From: PWQG01 sp050486205
GTDB taxonomy: Bacteria > Pseudomonadota > Gammaproteobacteria > Pseudomonadales > Pseudohongiellaceae
DNA length: 64,000 nt
Assembly: GCA_050486205.1 (NCBI GenBank)
Contig: JBJHCW010000007.1
Location: 62,001-126,000 of the forward strand
Reading direction: 5' to 3'
Shown: positions 51,082-58,726 of the stretch, in pieces
Layout: each line of letters starts with the position of its first letter
Numbering within the stretch: the stretch's first letter is position 1
Program-made: the position numbers and the translations under genes
The notes under the pieces: generated by a model
The model's input: the letters and a program-made list of their open reading frames with translations, nothing else
What the model was told of the DNA's origin: nothing
Databases searched by the model: none

Positions 51082-52101
51082 ATGAAATTACGAATCAGAT
51101 CCTTGCAGGTCGCAGTTCTGACCATTGCCATGGGCGGCGCTGCTGCTGTCAGCGCTGATTGGCAGCCGCCAAAAACCTCCTGGGGTGTGCCGGATGTGCA
51201 GGGTATGTGGGAGTATTCGTCGCGCACATCGCTTGAGCGCTCGCCCGCCTTTGAAGGTGAACTGGTGATCAGCGAGGAACGCATGCGCGAGCTGGTACCC
51301 AGCTTCGAGGAGTACGCGGCTGCGCTGGAAGCGGTTGGCGCCGAGGCGCCGGGTCCCGATAATGTGGGGGCGTACAACTCGTTCTGGATTGATGTGCGTG
51401 ATGGTCTGGGCCGCGTTGATGGCGAGCTGAGAACCTCGTTCATCATTTCGCCCGAAGACGGTCGTATCCCCTGGCGTGAGGATGGGCGCGCGGTGCGCGC
51501 CTCCCAGCGCGTGAGCTACGATCATATCCAGCGTGATGCCGGCCCGGAAGGTTTCCCGTTGTCGGAGCGTTGCCTGATCAGTTTTGCTTCTGTGGTTCCC
51601 TTCATGCCAACGCTGTACAACAACAACATGCGGATTGTGCAGTCGCCCACGCACGTAGTGCTGCTGGCGGAAATGGTCAATGACGCACGTATTGTGGCTA
51701 TAGACCAGGACTTCAGAGAGGGAATGATGCCGCGCTGGCACGGCAATTCGGTGGGTTACTACGAAGGTGACGAGCTGGTGGTGATGACCCGCAACTTCCA
51801 TCCGCTGCAGGTCTCACGGGGCGGTGGTTACACCTCGGAGAATGCTGTCATCACCGAGCGCTTCCGCATGAGCCGTGAAGGTGCATTGAACTACCGCTTC
51901 ACCATTGACGATGATGATCTGTACACACAGCCATGGACCGGTGAGCTGGAAATGGTGCCGGCTGATGGCATGTACGAATACGCCTGCCACGAAGGCAACT
52001 ACGCCATGCCGGGCATTCTCGCCGGTTCGCGCACACATGAATACATGCAGGAGCATGGCCGCGAGGCACCTTCTGCGCGACCAACACGGGCCCTACCCTG
52101 A
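51082..52101 (+). CDS. Secreted protein of unknown function
   Basis: A 339-residue exported protein. The ATG at 51082 follows GAGG by 8 bases; a GTG at 51073 is the alternative. Signal peptide: LQVAVLTIAMGGAAAVSAD. The mature protein begins WQPPKTSWGVPDVQGMWEYSSRTSLERSP, an opening (WxxPxTxxGxPDLQGxW) shared by a large group of uncharacterised secreted proteins in Proteobacteria and Acidobacteria. Later landmarks are GFPLSERCLISF, DFREGMMPRWHGNSVGYYEGDELVVMTRNF and YEYACHEGNYAMPGILAGSR. Only two cysteines remain in the mature part. No catalytic motif is evident. The stop codon is immediately followed by the palindromic element at 52103. Confidence 0.75.
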   Translation: MKLRIRSLQVAVLTIAMGGAAAVSADWQPPKTSWGVPDVQGMWEYSSRTSLERSPAFEGELVISEERMRELVPSFEEYAAALEAVGAEAPGPDNVGAYNSFWIDVRDGLGRVDGELRTSFIISPEDGRIPWREDGRAVRASQRVSYDHIQRDAGPEGFPLSERCLISFASVVPFMPTLYNNNMRIVQSPTHVVLLAEMVNDARIVAIDQDFREGMMPRWHGNSVGYYEGDELVVMTRNFHPLQVSRGGGYTSENAVITERFRMSREGALNYRFTIDDDDLYTQPWTGELEMVPADGMYEYACHEGNYAMPGILAGSRTHEYMQEHGREAPSARPTRALP

Positions 52102-52102
52102 T

Positions 52103-52131
52103 CATTCAGAGGTTTTGGGAACCTCTGAATG
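52103..52131. terminator. Hairpin directly after the 339-aa gene
   Basis: A perfect 12-bp stem with 5-base loop begins two bases after the stop codon. There is no T tract after it, so termination would be weak or rho-dependent; it may act mainly as a 3'-end stabiliser. Confidence 0.4.
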
Positions 52132-52382
52132 AGTCTATGATCACTCTGGCTTTCAGCCAACCCGGCTATCGAGGCGCACTCCTGCAGGCCTGAGTCAGCC
52201 TGTCAAGACAGTGCAACGAAGAGGGCCGGGTTGACTGAAAGCCCCTTCGGGCGCGGCCTGACGCGCACGGTTGCTGCGTTGCCGTGCTTGCCAAGGGCTA
52301 CGGCCATTACCGGCGCACGGCGCCTTGCAACCGCACGCGTCAGACTCCCGCATTGTGACCATAGACTTATTCAGAGGTTCCC
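52103..52382. repeat. MITE-like palindromic element (about 280 bp)
   Basis: Terminal inverted repeats of 28 bp lie at 52117-52144 and 52355-52382 (26 of 28 match), beginning GGGAACCTCTGAAT. The left end is extended into a perfect 12-bp hairpin, CATTCAGAGGTT/AACCTCTGAATG with loop TTGGG (52103-52131). Inside are two further inverted pairs: GGCTTTCAGCCAACCCGGC (52148-52166) with its partner at 52225-52243 (one mismatch), and TGACGCGCACGGTTGC near 52259 with GCAACCGCACGCGTCA near 52327. It encodes nothing credible. The form is that of a non-autonomous insertion-sequence derivative; the parent element is not in the window. Confidence 0.8.
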
Positions 52383-53198
52383 TTGTTGTTCCAGGCGCTT
52401 GACGCGCTCGTTCATCTCCCTGATGAGAACCAGCATTTCCTCCCGTTCCAGATGCGCCCGTTCCTCGGTGGCGGCTGCGCGCGAGGCTTCTTCCTCGTAA
52501 TGCTTTTCCTGCATGGTACTGACAATGATGCCAATAAACAGGTTCAGTACCACGAACGCGGTGATCAGAATGAAACTGATGAAGTAAAGCCAGGCGAATG
52601 GGTACACGGCCATTACAGGACGCGAGATCCCCTGAGACCAGCTTTCCAGGGTCATGATCTGAAACAGCGAATACAGCGTCAACCCCAGGTGGCCGAACTG
52701 CTCGGGGAATGAGTCGGCAAACAGTTGTGTGCCCATGACGGCAAAGATGTAGAACACCATGCCCAGCAGGAACACAATCCAGCCGATGCTGGGGATGGCT
52801 TTGAGCAGCGACTCGATGATGTGCCGCAGTCTGTCGATCTTGGTCAGCAGACGCAGGACCCGCAGAATACGCAGCGCCCTCAGGATGGCAAAGGGCCCGC
52901 TGGCCGGCACCAGTGCGATACCCACAATGACAAAATCAAACACATTCCAGCCGCTGCGGAAAAAGCGCGGCCCGAAGGCGTAGAGCTTGATCAGGATTTC
53001 GGCCACGAAAATGGCCAGCACCAGCTGTTCGATCAGGGTCAGCACCGGGCCGATACGGGCCGTGACAAAGGCAGACGTCTCAAGGCCCAGGGTTATGGCG
53101 TTGAGCACAATAATGGTAATGATGATGTTCTGGATGCGCGGGCTTTCGATCCACTGCGCAACCCGCTGGCGAAAGCCGGGCAGTTGTACTGCTTGCAT
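52371..53198 (-). CDS. Bacterial voltage-gated sodium channel (NaChBac/BacNav family)
   Basis: A 275-residue six-helix channel subunit that should assemble as a tetramer. S1-S3 span residues 22-100. S4 is FAILRALRILRVLRLLTK with gating arginines at 107, 110, 113 and 116 at three-residue spacing. S5 runs from about 138 to 160, and the pore loop LYSLFQIMTLESWSQGI contains TLESWS at 183-188, the sodium-selectivity filter of NaChBac and NavAb (Glu185 forms the high-field site). S6 is FISFILITAFVVLNLFIGIIV, and residues 232-272 form the C-terminal coiled coil. The last three residues and the stop codon (GNL-stop) are encoded by the inverted repeat of the palindromic element, so the original 3' end has been replaced. 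Confidence 0.93.
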   Translation of the reverse strand: MQAVQLPGFRQRVAQWIESPRIQNIIITIIVLNAITLGLETSAFVTARIGPVLTLIEQLVLAIFVAEILIKLYAFGPRFFRSGWNVFDFVIVGIALVPASGPFAILRALRILRVLRLLTKIDRLRHIIESLLKAIPSIGWIVFLLGMVFYIFAVMGTQLFADSFPEQFGHLGLTLYSLFQIMTLESWSQGISRPVMAVYPFAWLYFISFILITAFVVLNLFIGIIVSTMQEKHYEEEASRAAATEERAHLEREEMLVLIREMNERVKRLEQQGNL

Positions 53199-53246
53199 GA
53201 CTGGATTCCTGAACCGGATTCGGGCGGCAGGATAAACCAGTCCCGG

Positions 53247-54419
53247 TCAGCGTGCAATCACACGGCTGCCATCATCAATCTGATCGGAAGGGAACTGGAT
53301 CACCACATCACCTTCGGCCAGCCCGTCAATGATGGCGGTATGGCTGGCGCTGCGCTGTCCAGTCTGCACGGCCTGCAGCCGGGCCCGATCCTCACGGAGC
53401 ACAAACACATGCCAGTTGCCGTCGCGGCGGAACAGGCTGCTGTTGCTGACCGTCAGCACATTGTCTGTCTCGCTGACCACAATGGCAGCCTCCACTCGGT
53501 AACCCGCGCCCAGGGGCAGGTCGGATTCGGTGAACTGACCGACCACATTGACCCGTTGTTCCTCCACGCCCAGTGCCGAGACCTTGGTGAATGCCTCCGG
53601 CTCGACGTAACTGACCCGGGCCTCGAGCGTGCGATCACCGCCCCAGCCAGTGATCAGTATACGATCATCCGCCGAGACGCGTACCGCGTCCTGGGTCAGC
53701 AGATCCACCACCAGCTCCATGGCATCACCGTCACTGAGGTCGAACAGTGGAGTGCCGGCCTGCAGTACCCGTTCACTGCGCTCATGAACCCGATGGATGG
53801 TGCCACTGGCTGGCGCGTGAATGGTGACGGTGCTGGCGCCGTTGCCATCGGTGTCTATGCCCAGCAGCAAGGCACGGGCCGTGTCCACGTCGGCGCGCGC
53901 GGCGTTGACCGACGCGCGGGCGTTCAACAGTCTGGCCTCGGCCGCCGCCGCAGTCTGGCGGTAAGTGTCGCGCTCTTCTTCGCCGATCACGCGTTGTTCA
54001 AACAGGCGGTCACGCCGCTCGGATTCCCGCTGTGCGCGAGTCAGTGCGGTTTCGGCGTCCACCACGGCCGCTTCGGCAGCACTCTCGCGGGCCTGTGCCG
54101 ATGCCAGGTTGGCCCGGATGGCTGCCTCATTGCGTGGTGATTCGCGCGCAATGCTGATGCGTGCCAGTTCATCGCCGGCGCTGACCCGGGCGCCTTCCAC
54201 CAGGGTGACCCGATGCAGTTGTCCGGCAACCGGTGCGCTGACGGTATAGGGCAGCCGGGCCCGTGTGCGCCCCTGTTCCTCAATGCTCACTGTGAGCGTG
54301 CGCCGCTCAGCGCTGACCGTGTCCACGCTCATTGCGGCAGGCTGCAGCAACAGCGCCAGCAGCGCAATCACCACCACAGCCGCCACCACCAGTAAAAACC
54401 ATTTCACTGTTCTGTTCAT
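53247..54419 (-). CDS. HlyD/MacA-like periplasmic adaptor of an ABC exporter
   Basis: A 390-residue membrane-fusion protein with one N-terminal anchor (VKWFLLVVAAVVVIALLALLL). The lipoyl halves (YTVSAPVAGQLHRVTLVEGARVSAGDELARI and VTIHAPASGTIHRVHERSERVLQAGTPLFDL) flank a long coiled coil (residues about 95-180). A beta-barrel domain follows (MELVVDLLTQDAVRVSADDRILITGW). With the adjacent FtsX-type permease and LolD-like ATPase it resembles a MacAB-type tripartite exporter, but no TolC gene is adjacent. It begins 4 bp after the permease stop. Confidence 0.88.
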   Translation of the reverse strand: MNRTVKWFLLVVAAVVVIALLALLLQPAAMSVDTVSAERRTLTVSIEEQGRTRARLPYTVSAPVAGQLHRVTLVEGARVSAGDELARISIARESPRNEAAIRANLASAQARESAAEAAVVDAETALTRAQRESERRDRLFEQRVIGEEERDTYRQTAAAAEARLLNARASVNAARADVDTARALLLGIDTDGNGASTVTIHAPASGTIHRVHERSERVLQAGTPLFDLSDGDAMELVVDLLTQDAVRVSADDRILITGWGGDRTLEARVSYVEPEAFTKVSALGVEEQRVNVVGQFTESDLPLGAGYRVEAAIVVSETDNVLTVSNSSLFRRDGNWHVFVLREDRARLQAVQTGQRSASHTAIIDGLAEGDVVIQFPSDQIDDGSRVIAR

Positions 54420-54423
54420 ACCA

Positions 54424-56787
54424 CTACTCCCGGGTCTTCAGGACCGAAATCAGATCATACCTGTGCAGGCGGCGACGCACCGCCAGGCCGCTGGCTGCGG
54501 CTGCCATCAGGGTGATTGCCGTGGCCAGCAACCAGGTGCGAGGCGCCACAACAAAGGGTATGCGGAACAGCTCGTTCTGCATGGCCTGCACCACTGACCA
54601 GGACAGGCCATACCCGATGAGAAACCCCAGAGGAATGGCCACCAGAGTGATCACCGCCTGCTCGCCCAGCAGCAGAAAGGTCACTTCGCTGCGATGAAAA
54701 CCCATAACCCGCAGGCTGGCCAGCTCGCGCCCGCGCTCGGAAAGGGCGATACGGGCACCGTTGTAGATCACACCCACTGAAATGATGGCAGCAAAACCGG
54801 CCAGAAAACCAATGACAATGTAGATGACCTCAGCCATCTCGGTCTCGAAGCTCTCCAGCATGGCGTTGGGCGAGCTTACGCCGCCAACCATGGGCATGTC
54901 CTTGAGTGCACGGTACAGCGCCTCACGCTGGGTCGGGTCCACAGCCAGCCAGGCGCCACTGACAATGCCTGTTTCACCACTGAGGCGCTCCAACGCCGTC
55001 ATTTCCATATACACGGCCGTGCCGAGCAGATCATCCACAATGCCACTGATCCCGACGTTGCCCATGCGCCGTTGCCCCTCCAGAAATTGCAGCTCAAGCC
55101 GGTCACCCACCGTGAGCTGCAAGCGGTCAGCCAGAAACCGGCTGAGCACCAGGCCATCGGCGGGCAGTGGCTGCTGCCTGCCGTCAGCGCTGATGATCCG
55201 CCTGAGCTGGCTCTCTGCCGGCATGCCCTGTATGGCCGAGTCCAGCGAGCGGTGCCCGGCGGTGAGGCGAACCGGCACGGTGCGCCAGGTTTCCACGCTG
55301 CTGACCCCGGGCAGCCGGCTCAGTTCGTGACGCACGCGCTCAGGTCGATTCTCGATGAAGTTCACCGAGACGTCCTCGCGTTGTACCTGACGGAACTGCA
55401 GGTCGATCATCTGGTTGACGCCATCAATCATGAACATGCCGACCACAAGAATGGCCACCGACATGGCCACACCCAGCGAGGACAACAGACTCTGCACCGG
55501 CTTGCGCTCGACATTACGCAGGATCATGCGACCGGATGCGCCCAGCATGCGGCCGACACCCAGGCGCTCCAGCCAGCCAGCGCGGAAACTGGTCGGTGGT
55601 TCCGGCCGCATCGCCTCGGCCGGTGGCAGCCGGATGGCTTTTCGTATGGCCCCCATGGCGCCGGTGCAGGCACCGCCCACGCTCAGTAGCACCGCGATCA
55701 GCAGCAGTCGGGGGCTGAGTTGGTAACGCAGATCCGGCAGGTCGAAATACTGTTGATAGATGCCAATCATGCCGCCACCCAGCGCTATGCCGCCGAGTGT
55801 GCCCAGCGCCGCGCCCGCCAGCGCTGCGAGCAGGGCAAACATCAGGTAGTGAACACCCACTTCACGATCGCTGTAACCAAAGGCCTTGAGCACGGCGATT
55901 TCGCCGCGTTGAGTGCTGATCATGCGCCCCAGCACCAGATGCAGCAGAAACACGGCCACGGCCAGGAAAATCAGTGGAATCACCGTGCCCATGACACGGT
56001 TTTCCTCAAGCTCACTCTCCAGCATCATGTGTGATGGCTGATCAGCGCGCGGATAGGCGCCGAATCCGCCCCAGGGTGCCAGCAGGGTGTTCAGTGAGGC
56101 GATGACTGCGTCCTCATTGGCACCTGGATCCAGTCGCATCACGGCTTCGTTGAAAGCCCCGTCCATGTCATAAGCGGGCCCCAGGGCGCGGCGGCCCATC
56201 CAGATCACGGCATAACGCTCGTCATCCGGCAGCAGGGTGCCGGGCGGTACGGCATAGGTATGCTCGGGGGACATGCCGATGCCAACAATGTCGAGATCGC
56301 GTGCACGCCCGTTGATGATGGCCCGCAGTGAGTCACCCGGCTGCAGTTGCCGGGCCCGGGCAAACTTTTCGTTGATGATGATCTCGTCGCTGGCCCCTGC
56401 TTCTATGTATCGCCCCTGCCGCAGCCGGATGTCGTTCAGCAGCGGGCGACCGGTGTCGGGAATGGACACCAGCCTGGCCATGGCCGGCTCGTCCAGTTCC
56501 GGCAGGTCCAGTGTGGCCAGGCGTGTAACCCGGGTGTCTACCATGGCAACGCCCGGGATGTCGGCTATACGCCCACGCACGGACTCAGGCGCTCGCCGCA
56601 GGGATATCCAGGCGTCGGCAAAGCGGCTGTCGTGGTAGTAGTTCTGCTGGGCAATCACCAGGGAGTCGTAGCTGCCGCGCATGGTGATCACGGTCATTAT
56701 GCCGGTGGCCACCACCAGGGCAATGGAGAACAGCTGACCCTTCAGGCGCCAGCTCTCCCTCAACAGCTTGCGGTTGATGGCTAGCAT
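54424..56787 (-). CDS. ABC transporter permease with two FtsX domains
   Basis: About 787 residues from the ATG ending at 56787, four bases after the ATPase stop, so translation is coupled. Architecture: N-terminal helix (LFSIALVVATGIMTVITM), a periplasmic MacB-like domain (about 45-255), three helices of the first FtsX domain (VIPLIFLAVAVFLLHLVL, HYLMFALLAALAGAALGTLGG, LLIAVLLSVGGACTGAMG), a second anchor (LLSSLGVAMSVAILVVGMFMI), another periplasmic domain, and the second FtsX domain (VIYIVIGFLAGFAAIISVGVI, LLLGEQAVITLVAIPLGFLIGYGL, ATAITLMAAAASGLAV). The duplicated form matches the LolC/E-like and YbbP-like permease group. The substrate is unknown. Confidence 0.9.
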   Translation of the reverse strand: MLAINRKLLRESWRLKGQLFSIALVVATGIMTVITMRGSYDSLVIAQQNYYHDSRFADAWISLRRAPESVRGRIADIPGVAMVDTRVTRLATLDLPELDEPAMARLVSIPDTGRPLLNDIRLRQGRYIEAGASDEIIINEKFARARQLQPGDSLRAIINGRARDLDIVGIGMSPEHTYAVPPGTLLPDDERYAVIWMGRRALGPAYDMDGAFNEAVMRLDPGANEDAVIASLNTLLAPWGGFGAYPRADQPSHMMLESELEENRVMGTVIPLIFLAVAVFLLHLVLGRMISTQRGEIAVLKAFGYSDREVGVHYLMFALLAALAGAALGTLGGIALGGGMIGIYQQYFDLPDLRYQLSPRLLLIAVLLSVGGACTGAMGAIRKAIRLPPAEAMRPEPPTSFRAGWLERLGVGRMLGASGRMILRNVERKPVQSLLSSLGVAMSVAILVVGMFMIDGVNQMIDLQFRQVQREDVSVNFIENRPERVRHELSRLPGVSSVETWRTVPVRLTAGHRSLDSAIQGMPAESQLRRIISADGRQQPLPADGLVLSRFLADRLQLTVGDRLELQFLEGQRRMGNVGISGIVDDLLGTAVYMEMTALERLSGETGIVSGAWLAVDPTQREALYRALKDMPMVGGVSSPNAMLESFETEMAEVIYIVIGFLAGFAAIISVGVIYNGARIALSERGRELASLRVMGFHRSEVTFLLLGEQAVITLVAIPLGFLIGYGLSWSVVQAMQNELFRIPFVVAPRTWLLATAITLMAAAASGLAVRRRLHRYDLISVLKTRE

Positions 56788-56791
56788 AGGG

Positions 56792-57496
56792 TCACCACTG
56801 GATGTCGGCCACATTGGCGCGCTGGCTGTTCTGATGACGCTCGGCAATTCGGCCGCTGCTCATGCGCACGACCGTATCCCCCATTCCACCGATGGCTTCG
56901 TTGTGGGTGATGATGGCGGTGGTGGTGTTGGTTTCCCGATTCACCTGATCCAGCACCGACAGCACCAGGCCACCGGTTTTGGCATCCAGGGCTCCCGTGG
57001 GTTCGTCACACAGCAGCACATCGGGGCGCTTGGCAACAGCGCGGGCGATGGCTACACGTTGCTGTTCGCCGCCGGAAAGCTGGGAGGGGAAATGATCCAT
57101 GCGCTCACTCAGCCCGACCAGTGCCAGTGCTTCAGCGGGCGCCATGGGGTTGCTGGCGATGTCGGTGACCAGGGCCACATTTTCGCGTGCGGTCAGGCTG
57201 GATATCAGGTTGTAGAACTGGAATACAAAACCCACATGCTGGCGACGGTACAGGGTCAGCTCCCGGTCACTGATGCCGCTGAGTTTGCGTCCGTGGTAGT
57301 AGAGCTCGCCCGAGCTCGGCACGTCCAGGCCACCGAGGATGTTCAGAAGGGTGGATTTGCCACTGCCGGAGGCGCCAAGCAGCACCAGCAGTTCGCCGTG
57401 ATGCAGGGTCAGATCCACGTCCCGCAGGGCGTGAACGGTCACTTCACCCATGTGATAGATTTTACTCAGCCCGCGGGCTTCGACTATGGCGTCCAT
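56792..57496 (-). CDS. ABC transporter ATP-binding protein, LolD/MacB type
   Basis: A 234-residue ATPase with Walker A GASGSGKSTLLN, Q-loop in FVFQFYNLISSLTARENV, signature LSGGEQQRVAIARA, Walker B VLLCDEPTGALD and H-loop IITHNE. The FVFQFYNL and ALDAKTG wording is typical of the LolD/MacB/FtsE mechanotransmitter group that works with FtsX-type permeases. It is the first gene of the ATPase-permease-adaptor unit and begins 60 bp after the di-haem gene stop, so it may share its transcript. Confidence 0.93.
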   Translation of the reverse strand: MDAIVEARGLSKIYHMGEVTVHALRDVDLTLHHGELLVLLGASGSGKSTLLNILGGLDVPSSGELYYHGRKLSGISDRELTLYRRQHVGFVFQFYNLISSLTARENVALVTDIASNPMAPAEALALVGLSERMDHFPSQLSGGEQQRVAIARAVAKRPDVLLCDEPTGALDAKTGGLVLSVLDQVNRETNTTTAIITHNEAIGGMGDTVVRMSSGRIAERHQNSQRANVADIQW

Positions 57497-57556
57497 ATTG
57501 CGTCATCTGCTTGCTGTTGCTCGCCATGCGCGGGTCCGGCGCTCAAACCGGAGGGC

Positions 57557-58714
57557 TCAACAGTCGCCGGGCAGTTGTGCTATCCATTGGCTGATGAGTG
57601 CCACGCTGCTGTGGTGGACCAGGGAACGGCCCAGTTCCGGCATCATGACGCCGGGGTCAGTGCTGGTGAGCCGGTACACCAGGATCGAGTTTTCCGGTTC
57701 GCCCGGCACTATCGAGAAGCGGTTGCCACCGGTGCCACGCCCTGCCGCCACCGGTGGTTTGCATCGACCCATCCGTATCATGGACGTTTCCTGCGCGTGC
57801 AGGAACAGCGCCGAGGTGTCGGCAGAGGCGCCGGGTTGGTGACAGTGGCCGCAGTTTACATCCAGCCAGGCACGGGCTCTTTGATCCAGATCATCCGTTG
57901 CCCCGGCTTGCCAGACCGGATCCGCCGGCAGGTTGCTGATATCTGACGGCAGGCCGTCCAGTCGGCCGGATTCGGCCCAGTACAACAACTGGTTGGCGGT
58001 GCCGTTGGGGTACCAGCTGATATTCCGGTTCAGGTGCCGGGCCTTGGGGCCAAGAGGTTGCAACCGGTTGTTGGCCTGATCCACGGCATGACAGCCGGCA
58101 CATTCGTTGCGATTGGGCACCACGTAGGGGAAACCGTGGGTATTGCCATGCTCATCCAGAAGGCTCAGGCGCTGGATGGCACCGGTGATCTGCAGACTGG
58201 CTTCACGCTGGTCGGCATCCCAGATATAGGGCAGGGCATGCCAGCCGGACGGTTCGTGTATCAGCAAGCGTGTTTCCACCAGATGCACCTGATCCAGATC
58301 CAGGCCGGTGCCATCAAAGCCGGCGGACTCGGCCTCTGACATCAGCAGTGTATCGGCCTGGCGCGGGTAATAGAAAGTTTTGCTGATCACGGTGCCGACA
58401 GGGAAGTCGAAACTGTCATCGCCGTCAAACTTTGCTGCGCTGCCGTCAGGCAGTGTGACAGTGCGCAGCTTCATGGCGTAGTCGCTGAACAGCGGGGTAC
58501 CCAGCTCGTAGGCCAGGGTATCGCCCTGCAGTTGCAGGTGGCCGTTGCGGACCTGTAGCAGGTTCCAGGCCGACAGGGAGTCGGGGTAGGGCGCGCCGCC
58601 CGTGGGGACAGGCGGCCCGGCGTGCTCCTGCTCGCCACAGGCGCTGAGCAGGAGCAGTGATGACACCAGGGTCAGGGCTGAAGCGGTTCGCTGGATACTG
58701 CTCACTTCATCCAC
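57557..58714 (-). CDS. SO2930/HNE_0200-family di-haem c-type cytochrome-like lipoprotein
   Basis: A 385-residue exported protein with a lipobox LLLLSACG. Two haem-binding motifs are visible: NECAGCHAVD near residue 210 and VNCGHCHQPG near residue 285, each CxxCH. Family landmarks include GTPLFSDYAMKLRTVTLPDG, DFPVGTVISKTFYYPR, VETRLLIHEPSGWHALPYIWD and MMPELGRSLVHHSSVALISQWI. Members occur regularly beside a beta-helix lipoprotein, as here (12-bp gap), and the function of the pair is unknown (TIGR03806 with TIGR03805). An extracytoplasmic redox or surface-polymer role is inference only. Confidence 0.88.
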   Translation of the reverse strand: MDEVSSIQRTASALTLVSSLLLLSACGEQEHAGPPVPTGGAPYPDSLSAWNLLQVRNGHLQLQGDTLAYELGTPLFSDYAMKLRTVTLPDGSAAKFDGDDSFDFPVGTVISKTFYYPRQADTLLMSEAESAGFDGTGLDLDQVHLVETRLLIHEPSGWHALPYIWDADQREASLQITGAIQRLSLLDEHGNTHGFPYVVPNRNECAGCHAVDQANNRLQPLGPKARHLNRNISWYPNGTANQLLYWAESGRLDGLPSDISNLPADPVWQAGATDDLDQRARAWLDVNCGHCHQPGASADTSALFLHAQETSMIRMGRCKPPVAAGRGTGGNRFSIVPGEPENSILVYRLTSTDPGVMMPELGRSLVHHSSVALISQWIAQLPGDC

Positions 58715-58726
58715 CTCATTTACAGA

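Noticed and set aside
52725..54140. 471-codon open frame on the plus strand
   Set aside because: It lies opposite the sodium-channel and HlyD genes, has a composition rich in His/Gln/Asp with no domain, and both opposite-strand genes have clear family motifs.
56768..57946. 392-codon open frame on the plus strand
   Set aside because: It lies opposite the ABC ATPase and the di-haem gene; composition is that of a shadow frame.
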